From Bathynomus jamesi (taxonomy: Eukaryota > Arthropoda > Malacostraca > Isopoda > Cirolanidae), in NCBI GenBank assembly GCA_023014485.1, contig JAJOZX010000878.1:981001-1045000 (forward strand): DNA of 64,000 nucleotides. The letters run 5' to 3'. The position numbers were made by a program, and so were the translations under genes. The notes beneath the pieces were generated by a model that was not told the origin of the DNA, made no database searches, and was given only the letters and a program-made list of their open reading frames with translations. Of the stretch, positions 21,403-30,984 are shown piece after piece. The stretch's first letter is position 1, and the number at the start of each line of letters is the position of its first letter.

Positions 21403-21512
21403 ACAGACCGTGCATAGAACAAGGAACTCTTCTGGGAAAATTAAATCCACTTATTCGGACTATAGTGGATTTAATTTTCCCAGAAGAGTTCCTTGTTCCA
21501 TGCACGGTCTGT
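21403..21512. repeat. Near-perfect 110-bp hairpin
   Basis: The left arm ACAGACCGTGCATAGAACAA... is mirrored by the right arm ending TTGTTCCATGCACGGTCTGT, with about 12 bases of loop near 21457. It is an inverted dimer of the repeat seen singly at 1361-1425 and 9163-9246. Confidence 0.9.
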
Positions 21513-21552
21513 GTTTAACATATAAGTTTCTCAGGGGACCATTCTGAGTTTG

Positions 21553-21577
21553 TATATATATATATATAATATATAAT

Positions 21578-21652
<75 letters not shown>
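21553..21652. repeat. (TA)n with (GT)n, host of a large transposon
   Basis: TA repeats with a short GTGTGTG insert. The transposon at 21653 begins directly after TA. Confidence 0.95.
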
Positions 21653-21656
<4 letters not shown>

Positions 21657-22211
21657 GTCTCTTATTGGGTAGTCAAAAATTGAAATGTTGAATTATTTTA
21701 TCTGCGCCCCCTAAAATAGTTCCATTTAGCATAAAAACTAAAACTTGAAAGTTTGACACAAATTGGCTCATATTTAGGGGTCGCCCCCGGCTAATAAAAA
21801 TGGTGACCATGGCATAATAGCTCCTGACATATGATTATGCTCATTATACACATAATTCCTTCCTTCTTTTTTTAGTTTGATTCGTTTTTATATATAGGCC
21901 TTCTTATTTATCATTGATCCTTTTCTAACCTATCCTTGATGTTGTTATAATCCATCCTTTGGTCCTCAATCCTTCTTTATCCCAATCCTTTTTCTCCTAT
22001 CCAAAATCCTTCCTGGCTCTTTTTTTATATACAATCAGCAATGAAGCATTGCTACAAAAAAAAACCATTAGTTTATTATATAGAGATAAATTCAAAATGC
22101 CAGTGCTATTTACATACTTTAATTAATTAGCATTATTTCCTTATACAACATTTATTTAATATACAATGATTATACAATATGGTGTATTTTAAGGTGCGAC
22201 CTCATTGATGG

Positions 22212-24416
22212 TTATTTTTTGAGAAGAACAGTTTTTGATGGAACTGGGTGACTCTGGCGGTGTTTTGCAACAATTTGGAGCAGGAACTGGAGCTGCTCTT
22301 CCCCCACTGTCAATTTCTTATTCAGCTCTTGAACTAAAGCTACTGCACGTTCTGCCCGGTCATTTACAACAGATAGAGCTGCAACAATAGCTCTGGCCCT
22401 TAAATATTCACAGTTGGATGTCCAAGTGCTGGGTGCCTTGTTCAGAAATCCTTCTGGCAAATTCAGCTTAGTAAAGAATTCTCTAGTATTTCTTGTAACA
22501 AGTTGGTGTAGTCCTTCACCAGAGCAGAAGGTCGATTCAGGAATCCGAGGACGCTTGGGTGGTCTATCAGTGGACTCATCTTCTAATGCCTTTACCATGC
22601 GTTTCTTTACATCTGTAGTAATTCGCTCATCAAAGAAAGCAAGACCAACTGCTTCTTCAGACAGGTACCATAAGTGGTTAGAGAGCTTTTTTTTAGTTGC
22701 ATCAGAAATCTTTTTGTTAGGATAATTAATCAATGACCTCATAAGGAGCCAGTCATTAAATGGGGTTTCAATAGGGAGTGAGGATGTTGTCCAAGCCTTC
22801 ATATAGATGAGAACAGAAAAAAGGGAAAGATCTCGAATTCCTCGTTCTTCAGTCTTAGTCATCTTGAACTGGTTTCGAAAAAGCCACATCTTGATAGAAT
22901 AGAGCGCTTTGGACATCCAGCGAGCTCGATGCATGGCACCTGGTGCACGAAACTTGATGCCTTTATTGGGGACACCTCCAAGAAAGATGATGGACAGATC
23001 CAAAAGTTCTTGATAGTCATCCCGTAGCATAGGTGCCTGGGATCTAGCAAACTGAATTAGTTCAGTTTTAGACTGGATAATTGCTTCTTTAGTAATCGTG
23101 TCTGTCTCACCTGTTTGGAACTGGCTTTGATCAACAGAAGTCCAATTGTCACGAAAACGCTTAAAGATCAATATCTCTGGACCAGTTGATGTAGATCCCA
23201 ATGTTGCTTCAAATGCAGCTCCCAACAATAAATCTAAAACATGGTGTCTACAAGGCAAGTACAAAACATCATGTCCCAATTTTGCTTCGATGAGAGCACA
23301 GGCTCCACTATATTGACCCGTGTTTGAAGCTGTTGTATCGAAACAAATTGCTTTTACTCTCTCTGTAATTCCCCATTCATTCAGGCAGTTAAAGACGGCT
23401 TCAGCTTGTGCTTCTCCAGTTGAGTTTGGGATTTTGGGGACACCAAGCAGCTGTTCAACACCAGGTCCTGACACAAGTACTGGGAGACGATCAATGTGCT
23501 TGTGCGAGGTGAGGTCCTCCATCATCTTGCCATCCCAGTGGACTGTCATAGAACATTCTCCATGGAAATGCTCCTTAAGTTCTTTAGCATGACGAGCTCG
23601 GTTCTTATTTCGAAGGCGATGGATAGAATGTTGGTTTATGTTGTAATCTGAAGCGTCCAAACCAAAGCTTTTAGCTGCCTCTGCGAGGATAAATGTTGCC
23701 TTTCTAGAGGAAATTTGTGTACGATCCAGGGCAGCAGACATCTGAATAGTCATGATGTTTTTCATGCCTCGTTTTTTCTTAGATTTTGGTAAAGCACAAG
23801 CTCCTTTGGGCTCCTCCTCCTCATTCTCACTTTCATCAGTGTTGCTGGAAGATGTGGAAGAAGCCAGTACAACTTGACTAGTAGACGCCTCCATCAAAGA
23901 TTCTGACTTTCTTTTTCTCTCTGCCTCAGCTTCCAACCGTTTGACTGCATTTTTTGTGCGGTGAAGATGTACAGTGTCCACACCACCGATTGAGCCAGGA
24001 CGACCTTTTTGTCTTTGCAGTTGAAGGAACTCCCAGTCCTCACGATTCTTGATCAGCTTCTCAGCGTCTCCATGGGCGATGTCAAAGAGATCTTCCAATC
24101 GCTCTACAAAATCAGCCTCCTTGGTTTTATGGCTCTGGCTTGTTCTGGAAGCATGCTTCTTTAAGCAAGTCCATTCGTTAAAGAAATTCTCTAACTTCTT
24201 CATGGCACGAGGTTCCTGCTGAGTAGGAATATTGGCCTTATCCCAGATAACTATTGTGGCTCGAATAGATTGACGCAGAGCATCGCGGATTGTCATGTTT
24301 TTCTCTCTGTGGAGGTGCATAAAATAACCAAAAGCTTGCCTATATGGGGGCAGCTTTGAGCCTTTAATATCATCTACTGTAGATCCGAGCAAATAGAATG
24401 GTCTTCTTGTATTCAT
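22212..24416 (-). CDS. Large transposase, intact (HWD / FDT / CRHH / NDxAER family)
   Basis: 734 codons from ATG at 24416, with no stop or frameshift. The N-terminal part (about 1-130) is helical and basic and starts with RRPFYLLG and KLPPYRQAF. Next come an FDIAHGDAEKL motif, GRPGSIGG, and an acidic serine-rich linker with a KSKKKRGMK basic patch. The putative RNase-H-like core has HWDGK (D295), CFDTTASNTG (D360), CRHHVLDLLLG (C389 to H392) and, after a large helical insertion, NDRAERAVALV (E689). That D-D/CxxH-E order recalls hAT transposases, but the rest is not recognisably hAT. The start is chosen because a splice acceptor precedes it; an in-frame TTG lies 6 bases upstream. It is probably active; no superfamily is assigned with confidence. 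Confidence 0.8.
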   Translation of the reverse strand: MNTRRPFYLLGSTVDDIKGSKLPPYRQAFGYFMHLHREKNMTIRDALRQSIRATIVIWDKANIPTQQEPRAMKKLENFFNEWTCLKKHASRTSQSHKTKEADFVERLEDLFDIAHGDAEKLIKNREDWEFLQLQRQKGRPGSIGGVDTVHLHRTKNAVKRLEAEAERKRKSESLMEASTSQVVLASSTSSSNTDESENEEEEPKGACALPKSKKKRGMKNIMTIQMSAALDRTQISSRKATFILAEAAKSFGLDASDYNINQHSIHRLRNKNRARHAKELKEHFHGECSMTVHWDGKMMEDLTSHKHIDRLPVLVSGPGVEQLLGVPKIPNSTGEAQAEAVFNCLNEWGITERVKAICFDTTASNTGQYSGACALIEAKLGHDVLYLPCRHHVLDLLLGAAFEATLGSTSTGPEILIFKRFRDNWTSVDQSQFQTGETDTITKEAIIQSKTELIQFARSQAPMLRDDYQELLDLSIIFLGGVPNKGIKFRAPGAMHRARWMSKALYSIKMWLFRNQFKMTKTEERGIRDLSLFSVLIYMKAWTTSSLPIETPFNDWLLMRSLINYPNKKISDATKKKLSNHLWYLSEEAVGLAFFDERITTDVKKRMVKALEDESTDRPPKRPRIPESTFCSGEGLHQLVTRNTREFFTKLNLPEGFLNKAPSTWTSNCEYLRARAIVAALSVVNDRAERAVALVQELNKKLTVGEEQLQFLLQIVAKHRQSHPVPSKTVLLKK

Positions 24417-24440
24417 CTGCAAAATAAGAAAACAAAATAT
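24417..24440 (-). promoter_or_regulatory. Putative 3' splice site directly before the transposase ATG
   Basis: On the minus strand the sequence TTTTCTTATTTTGCAG runs directly into ATGAATAC. The pyrimidine-rich tract plus CAG fits a 3' splice site, implying a 5' UTR intron. Comparable tracts precede the starts of the two sister transposases. Confidence 0.5.
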
Positions 24441-24663
24441 TAATGTAGTGTTATGGTTTTGTAGAGCAGGGCTAAATCACTGTTTTGACTTTTTTAAATT
24501 ACAAAAAAAAAAAAAATTTGGTAGACAAAGTTAATTTGGTCTATTTTATAAATCTAACGTATTTTTCTCAATTATTATTCCTATTATTTTTTAATCTAAG
24601 AAACAAGGAATAAATATTTTTGTAGTAGAAATTTATATTTTGCTATTTTATTGGAAATAGAAA

Positions 24664-25612
24664 CAGTGGCGTCACTAGGGTTGGTGTCACCCAGTGCGGT
24701 AACTCATGGTGTCACCCCCCCCCATGGACCTCCTCCCGTACCAGACCATACAGAATCCTTAGTAATGTTTTTTGTACTAATGTTACTCGTAAATCGTAAT
24801 TCCCGTATATCACTGAATGTAATGGCAATAGTAGTGACATAAACAACTAGCAAAATTAAAATTACTCCTTTAAATTACAATATCATACGCACAGCCTAAA
24901 TGTATTTACATTTACATAGTTTCATGTGGTTAAAGTGAAAATTCGGTAAGAAAACAATAGAATTCGAAGTAAAAACGTTTAAGAACTACATCAAAATTAT
25001 GTTCATTTTAACGTTAAACTTTACCGTTACATGAGATACATTAATGGATTAGGTTTGCATAATCAATAACGGCCCAAATAATGTAGAAGTTGTAGACAAA
25101 TGCATATGGAAATATACTCATAAATTTGAGGCTGCAACACATAAAGACAGAGGCTGCAACAACTGAGCGGAAGCCTTTTTTTATTTTTCTCCTTCTTTTC
25201 CTTTAATTACTACTCATTCTCAAAAAAGTTATTGATATAGGTTCACAAATACTAATTACCACAATATTGTAGCTAAAACAACAGAAAATTTGACAAAATC
25301 AGCGACTATAAAAACACCAGCAGCAACGAAAACAACAGCGCGTGCTTGTAGAGCGTGCAGACGAAACCACGTGATTCGAAGCGTCATTGTAATTGGGTAA
25401 TAATGACAGCTCTGACCGGAGCGCATTAGAAGGTTCAAAAAGTAAATTAGCATAGAGTTTTAGCCTTGTAGGTATATTGATACATGTAAGCTGGGCTTAC
25501 GAAAAATGTTTTTGTTGTTATAACTAACTACAGGGATATTTTTATAAAAAATAATAAATTTCTGCTCAAACACTGCACAAAAACCCCCCGCACCCCTCTA
25601 GTGACGCCACTG
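24664..25612. mobile_element. Non-autonomous hAT element nested in transposon 1
   Basis: The ends CAGTGGCGTCACTAGGG and CCTCTAGTGACGCCACTG form hAT-type inverted repeats over 949 bp. ATAGAAA flanks both sides (24657-24663 and 25613-25619), 7 of the expected 8 bases. The interior has no transposase. It lies upstream of the transposase start, in the inferred 5' UTR intron, so it need not disable the host element. Confidence 0.88.
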
Positions 25613-26304
25613 ATAGAAACACAGATCATGAAACACATGTCAGGTAAAATTTCCATTGAACTAAATTAAATTCTTTGTGACAAATAGCAACATTGTTTAA
25701 AACTTCATAATATGTGTATAAGAGCATAAATTCTAATTTTTTCATTAAATTCATTAAATTTTTTTCAAACACTAATAACAAAATCAGTATAAATAATTGT
25801 GAAAAATATAAATAACATAGTTTATTATCTGATAATAGCAAAAAAGAAGTATAGTGATACACAGTTACACACCTTTTACTTATGACAGCAGAACACTGAA
25901 TGATGACAAATAAACAATTGCAACATAATCTGGAGCATTCTTGATGAAACATGTTTAAACAGGTTGATCTTGTCTTATCAAGCAATATTTTCAGCTACAA
26001 ACTTGACAATTATCTCTAATATATTCATTTAATTGAATTCATCATAAATATGATGATTAATTAATTAAAAACATATGTTTAGTATACTTGACAACTGCTA
26101 GTAATTTCAAATATTAATTGCATAAATAATAGCTATATTTTATGAACTTTAATAAGCGGGGGCGACCTCTAAAAATTGTTCAATCCAAAAAACATTTTAT
26201 ATGTGATGTTTTTTCAACCAATGGAACTGGTTGAGGGGGCGCAACCTAAAAAAATCAACACTTCGAAAATAAGAGACACCCTAATATATATATATATATA
26301 TATA

Positions 26305-26405
26305 AGCAAACAACCACAAGGAAAAGGAAACACAAAGTCCGAGCGCTTTCGTGATATATTCACATTATCAAGGAGGATAAGGTCACGTGTTATTTTGTGA
26401 TTTTA
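26305..26405 (-). repeat. PLE terminal-sequence relative
   Basis: AACCACAAGGAAAAGGAAAC followed by GAGCGCTTTCGTG matches the PLE terminal family (470-560, 60395-60480) but diverges after GCTTTCGT. It lies between two (TA)n tracts. Confidence 0.6.
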
Positions 26406-26425
26406 GTGCATATATATATATAATA

Positions 26426-26449
<24 letters not shown>

Positions 26450-26456
<7 letters not shown>

Positions 26457-27907
26457 CAACTGCAAAGAACACGCAGTATAAATAACGTGAAGAACGACGC
26501 TTGTATAGGAGATATTCCGCGCAAGACGAGAGAGAGAGAACGAAACAAATGAAAAAATGAGGTAACCACCCGGGAATCGAACCCGGGATCTTCCGATTGC
26601 CGGTAAGATGCGATACCATTACACCATGGGCCTCGCTCTTCCAAATGCCGTAATTCTTCTACATACTCGCAGAAACCAATGCCCCAAGGGGGCACCTCCC
26701 GCATGCCGTAACATTATATACATTCAACTGCAAAGAACACGCAGTATAAATAACGTAAAGAACGACGCTTGTATAGGAGATATTCCGCGCAAGACGAGAG
26801 AGAGAGAACGAAACAAATGAAAAAATGAGGTAACCACCCGGGAATCGAACCCGGGATCTTCCGATTGCCGGTCAGATGCGATACCATTACACCATGGGCC
26901 TCGCTCTTCCAAATGCCGTAATTCTTCTACATACTCGCAGAAACCAATGCCCCAAGGGGGCACCTTCCGCATGCCGTAACATTATATACATTCAACTGCA
27001 AAGAACACGCAAGTATAAATAACGTAAAGAACGACGCTTGTATAGGAGATATTCCGCGCAAGACGAGAGAGAGAATATCTCCTATACAAGCGTCGTTCTT
27101 TACGTTATTTATACTGCGTGTTCTTTGCAGTTGAATGTATATAATGTTACGGCATGCGGGAGGTGCCCCCTTGGGGCATTGGTTTCTGCGAGTATGTAGA
27201 AGAATTACGGCATTTGGAAGAGCGAGGCCCATGGTGTAATGGTATCGCATCTGACCGGCAATCGGAAGATCCCGGGTTCGATTCCCGGGTGGTTACCTCA
27301 TTTTTTCATTTGTTTCGTTCTCTCTCTCTCGTCTTGCGCGGAATATCTCCTATACAAGCGTCGTTCTTTACGTTATTTATACTGCGTGTTCTTTGCAGTT
27401 GAATGTATATAATGTTACGGCATGCGGGAGGTGCCCCATTGGGGCATTGGTTTCTGCGAGTATGTAGAAGAATTACGGCATTTGGAAGAGCGAGGCCCAT
27501 GGTGTAATGGTATCGCATCTGACCGGCAATCGGAAGATCCCGGGTTCGATTCCCGGGTGGTTACCTCATTTTTTCATTTGTTTCGTTCTCTCTCTCTCGT
27601 CTTGCGCGGAATATCTCCTATACAAGCGTCGTTCTTTACGTTATTTATACTGCGTGTTCTTTGCAGTTGAATGTATATAATGTTACGGCATGCGGGAGGT
27701 GCCCCATTGGGGCATTGGTTTCTGCGAGTATGTAGAAGAATTACGGCATTTGGAAGAGCGAGGCCCATGGTGTAATGGTATCGCATCTGACCGGCAATCG
27801 GAAGATCCCGGGTTCGATTCCCGGTGGTTACCTCATTTTTTCATTTGTTTCGTTCTCTCTCTCTCGTCTTGCGCGGAATATCTCCTATACAAGCGTCGTT
27901 CTTTACG

Positions 27908-27910
<3 letters not shown>
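26450..27910. repeat. Inverted tandem array of 268-bp units with tRNA-like cores
   Basis: Two full units run on the minus strand (about 26455-26990) and three on the plus strand (about 27100-27910), meeting tail-to-tail at about 27072. Each has a flank (AACTGCAAAGAACACGCAGT, GTAAAGAACGACGCTTGTAT), a GAGAGAGAGAACGAAACAAA block, and a tRNA-like core near 26570-26640 and 26838-26908 (minus) and 27224-27297, 27492-27565 and 27760-27832 (plus). The core has A box ATGGTGTAATGG, an anticodon arm TCTGA-CCGGCAA-TCGGA and a perfect T arm with TTCGATT. The acceptor stem does not pair and base 33 is C, so working tRNAs are unlikely. Units are almost identical. Confidence 0.85.

Positions 27911-27943
<33 letters not shown>
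27909..27943. repeat. (TA)n microsatellite truncating the tRNA-like array
   Basis: TA repeat starting inside the unit flank after CTTTACGT. Confidence 0.95.
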
Positions 27944-27945
<2 letters not shown>

Positions 27946-27988
27946 GAGTAATTTGATAACTGATTTTTATTTTATTGAAACTTTACAG

Positions 27989-28118
27989 AATGGTACATAC
28001 GCGTGTGTGTCTCTTTGCCCAACCGAAAGTATTCACCCAAGCCTCTTCTGTAAAGACCCTCACCTAATCTCTGTTCCGGGACAATGCTGTCGTGAGTGGA
28101 GATGCAAATCAAGACAGG
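27989..28118 (+). CDS. CCN-family gene, exon with end of VWC domain
   Basis: A 3' splice site (TTGAAACTTTACAG) precedes the exon, and GT at 28119 (AGG|GTAACA) ends it. The 43 complete codons read NGTYACVSLCPTES, then CKDPHLISVPGQCCREWRCK, the closing half of a von Willebrand factor C module as in CCN (CYR61/CTGF/NOV) proteins, where the module ends CC-x-EW-x-C. The exon ends in phase 1, and its left-over G joins AA of the next exon to make a Glu codon. CCN proteins are secreted matricellular regulators of adhesion and growth-factor signalling. The IGFBP module and signal peptide would lie upstream, outside or unseen. Confidence 0.75.
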
Positions 28119-28904
28119 GTAACAAAAATCAATTTGTCCTTCTACTTTTTTATCCTTTCCGTAAATATGATTAAACATGCCTCATATCTCGTAAGTATGA
28201 TGATACGAAAATGGCCACTAGGGAGAACATAAGTGAAATTCAGGAAGCTCATTTCCCCACGATGTAGGGATGAGTGTGCCCCAAGAGGTCACCTTTAGCC
28301 TGAGCCTTAACGGGATAAACGGCCGACTCACTCCAACCCAGGAACCAGCAATAGGAACGAACTGGAGCCTCAGAGTCCGCCACGGCAAACACTGAGCTGC
28401 AAGGCGCCCAAGAATAATTGCTTAGATATAATAATTGTTTATATATCCCGTGTAGTGCTTCTATTCAGTATCAGACCATCGTGGTAAAGTGGTGATTTGT
28501 TAATCTGAAAGTTCCGAGTTCGATTCTCGGCTGAGACTTCAAATTTCAGCAATTAAAGCGCTTCTGCGGATCTCCCTTTGTGGGTAATTGTTCGGATCGC
28601 ACGTAAAGCTGTTGGTACCTTCATCATATGACCCTTACCATTACGAAGGAAGTTAAACAATTCAGACCACTATCATTATCTTCAGTATTTTCCTTAATGG
28701 CTTAAAGAAGCCTGCGTCCGAAGTGAAGACACTGAGGTCGGGGTTCGAATCCCAATGATGTGGGTAATAATAATAATAATAACAATAATAATAATAATAA
28801 TAATAATCATCATAAAGGAGTAAGAGCAATGAGTGGTGTTAGTTGGCCTGAGCGCTATGTCAGTTATTTACATTCTCCCATGCTTATTATTATTATTGTT
28901 CCAG
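28119..28904 (+). other. Intron of the CCN-like gene with a SINE and AAT repeat
   Basis: The intron is bounded by GTAACA and TTATTATTGTTCCAG. It contains a tRNA-headed SINE (about 28480-28665) and an (AAT)n tract (28766-28807). The segment 28190-28440 is unique-looking and GC-richer than its surroundings but shows no coding frame. Confidence 0.65.
28480..28665 (+). mobile_element. tRNA-headed SINE sharing the 5S-SINE tail
   Basis: The head has CATCGTGGTAAAGTGGTGAT (A-box-like) and GAGTTCGATTCTCGG (B box). The tail GTTCGGATCGCACGTAAAGC, then ATATGACCCTTACCATTACG, is the tail of the 5S-derived SINEs at 3405-3606 and 37441-37650. It is inserted in the CCN-like intron. Confidence 0.7.
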
Positions 28905-29137
28905 AAGAGATGACTGCTAATCCTTGTGAACCTCGAGCGGGAAAATGGTCGGAATGTTCCGCGGACGAATGCGGCGTTGGTTTTTCCTACAGGTGGTACT
29001 TAGATTCGTTCAAGTGCCAACTCAAGAACGAGAGTCGACTTTGTCAACTTCGTCCTTGTAAACGTTTGACACCCAACTTGAACAACAACAAGAAGAAGGA
29101 TGACAGTCCTCCGTTATCTTATCGACATCACCTTAGA
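28905..29137 (+). CDS. CCN-family gene, exon with TSP1 domain
   Basis: The exon begins after GTTCCAG and ends before a consensus donor GTAAGT at 29138. It encodes EMTANPCEPRAGKWSECSAD, then ECGVGFSYRWYLDSFKCQLK and a segment ending RLCQLRPCK, the CCN-type thrombospondin-1 module (WSxCS...CGxGxSxR...C...RxCxxRPC). The tail is Asn/Lys-rich. Exon phase (1 in, 0 out) matches the preceding VWC exon, so both belong to one transcript. The C-terminal cystine-knot exon expected in most CCN genes was not found downstream; it may lie beyond the window or be absent. Confidence 0.8.
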
Positions 29138-29490
29138 GTAAGTATATTATGTTATTAACGTATTATATCATTTCCGTTAAAAATAGTCACTTACAGGAGG
29201 AGTTTAATTAGTATATCTTCTCCCTTTAATGGACGTGCTTCGCTTAATCTCTTAAGATCTAAGTAAAATCGTTGAGCATTAGCGACACTAAAATACTAAA
29301 GTGGTACGACCTGCATTAACTCACTAAGGACCACTGGTAGACTTTTATACCAGCAAAAATCAGTTTTTAATTATGGATTTAATAATGGGTTAAAAGACGT
29401 GTGTGTGTGTGTGTGTCGTTGGTCTCGGATTATTATTAGACCATTCATCGAATTATCTTCAATCTAATCTCTCTCTCATAGCTATATATA
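29138..29490. other. Intron or intergenic, nothing recognised
   Basis: Contains a short (GT)n at 29400-29416. No coding frame or repeat end is evident before the MITE at 29491. Confidence 0.45.
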
Positions 29491-29797
29491 CAGGGTGTCC
29501 CATAAGTCTGGTCTCACAGGAAAATTTATTTTAAATTAAATTTACAAAAGTATTACATTAAAACTAAAACAAATATTCAAAATGATGTCTTGTTTTGGGA
29601 CCCTTTTTTGTTGCAGGTAGAATAACACGCAATGACTAATATAGAAGCGAGTTACACTGGTGAGAAAAAGGCCTCACCAAGGTCGCAAGCCAAAACAAGA
29701 CATCAATTTGAACATTTGTTTTAGTTGTAATGTATTGCTTTGGTAAATTTAATTTAAAATAAATTTTCCTGCGAGACCGGATTTATGGGATACCCTG
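29491..29797. mobile_element. 307-bp MITE, TA-flanked, arms about 110 bp
   Basis: It starts CAGGGTGTCCCATAAGTCTG and ends CCGGATTTATGGGATACCCTG, with long inverted arms containing AAATTTATTTTAAATTAAAT. TA dinucleotides flank both ends, as expected for Tc1/mariner-mobilised MITEs. The middle (about 29600-29690) is non-coding. Confidence 0.85.
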
Positions 29798-30430
29798 TAT
29801 ATATACTGTATATATAGTTTAATACTCATATTTATTAGTACTAATTGTTTATTATCATGAGCTTTTTACGACCTTATTTTATAGACAATCCCACTTTTAA
29901 TGTTACCATATATGAATTAACTATTATTTATTTTTCACAAATGTTATTTTTTACATATTTAATGAAAACAAAAATGTCAAAATGTAAAAAAATCCTTCAT
30001 ATCGTTTCATTCAGAAACACTTTTTTTTTATTTTTCCCGACCATTCACTTCATACTTCAATTTGCGGTCAATTTTAACTTCATTCAACATGCATTAAAAA
30101 CTTGGAAAGATCTTCATAGGAATTCTATTCGCTTTGTAAAACTACTCAAACCTCATATATACTTTATATATATATATAATATATATATATATACAGTGTG
30201 TGTGTGTGTGTGTGTATATATATATGAAGATTTCTTTTCTTTTTGTTTTGGACGCGTTATATATATATTTTTTAACGCTTAAATGACAAAGTGTATTTGA
30301 ACGATGAATTGTGAGGAAGGAAGTCTTTTCAGTGGTTTGAAACGCAATTTCTTTCCGACCCATTTTCGAACTTATGGCGAGGAACATAAAGAAAGATTCC
30401 CGTAACTGTACATAAAATTATTTGTATGTA
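29798..30430. other. AT-rich stretch with (TA)n(GT)n, nothing recognised
   Basis: A composite microsatellite lies at 30163-30232. Open frames here are low-complexity and phenylalanine-rich without domain signals. Confidence 0.45.
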
Positions 30431-30498
30431 CAGGGTGTTCCATAACTTCCTTCTAGTAAGAAAAAGTTCGGGAGTAAAGGGATTTATGGGACACCTTG
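30431..30498. mobile_element. 68-bp miniature TA-flanked inverted-repeat element
   Basis: CAGGGTGTTCCATAACTTCC at the left and GGGACACCTTG at the right form imperfect inverted ends with TA on both outer sides. The termini match the larger MITE at 29491-29797, making this a possible extreme internal-deletion derivative. Confidence 0.6.
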
Positions 30499-30762
30499 TA
30501 TTGATATTCTTTTTAAGCGAGCATGATAATCTCGCATGCATATACATACTGTAGATATATAAATGTGAACAAAGAAATGAAACATCGTTAAAAACTCTCA
30601 TTCTACTTTTAAAGAAAAATAACAGTCCCAATCACGTGACTATATTTGCGTTTTCAGCGCACTGCATGCACTTACTTAGGACTAAAATATACAGGACGAT
30701 TAAAAAAAATTACATAGTGAGCCGTCATTCCATATGTAATTGGATGCAGATTACATAGTTTA

Positions 30763-30763
<1 letters not shown>

Positions 30764-30816
<53 letters not shown>

Positions 30817-30984
30817 AATAAAACCACGAAGGAAAAAGAAACACAAAGGGGTGCTCAAGCGCTTTCGTCTAATGAGCACCCCTTTGTGTTTCTTTTTCCT
30901 TCGTGGTTTTATTCATCATAAATACTTTTCACGTGTCACTTTCGTGAAATAATTTTTCATATATATATATATATATATATATAT
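30764..30984. repeat. PLE-end palindrome between two (TA)n tracts
   Basis: TA tracts (30764-30811, 30958-30984) bracket a perfect palindrome at 30811-30919 with arms of 47 bp. The arms are the PLE terminal sequence (GATGAATAAAACCACGAAGG). The 15-base loop AGCGCTTTCGTCTAA is the complement of the GAAA-containing hammerhead-like core. A remainder TTCACGTGTCACTTTCGTGA follows. Confidence 0.9.

Larger units (their letters stand above)
21653..26281. mobile_element. Large DNA transposon 1 (4629 bp), TA-flanked GGGTGT termini
   Basis: The ends GGGTGTCTCTTATT and AATAAGAGACACCC are perfect 14-bp inverted repeats, with TA on each outer side. A single minus-strand transposase gene (22212-24416) lies inside. 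The 5' side contains a nested hAT MITE (24664-25612). Two sister elements (38078-42496, 57650-60341) share end type, gene orientation and protein family. Because the element sits in (TA)n, the target duplication length cannot be read: TA is the minimum and 8 bp is not excluded. Confidence 0.85.

Noticed and set aside
22212..24416. Classification of transposon 1 as an ordinary hAT
   Set aside because: The catalytic motif order is hAT-like, but there is no BED finger, no hATC motif of the type seen at 39581-39772, and the ends lack CAGxG. It is left unassigned.
27224..27297. Functional tRNA gene (and its four sister copies)
   Set aside because: The T arm and anticodon arm pair, but the 7-bp acceptor stem does not and base 33 is C, so a mature tRNA is unlikely.
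29845..30282. 145-codon Phe/Ile-rich frame as a membrane protein
   Set aside because: It is AT-rich low-complexity sequence that ends in a microsatellite, with no family signature.
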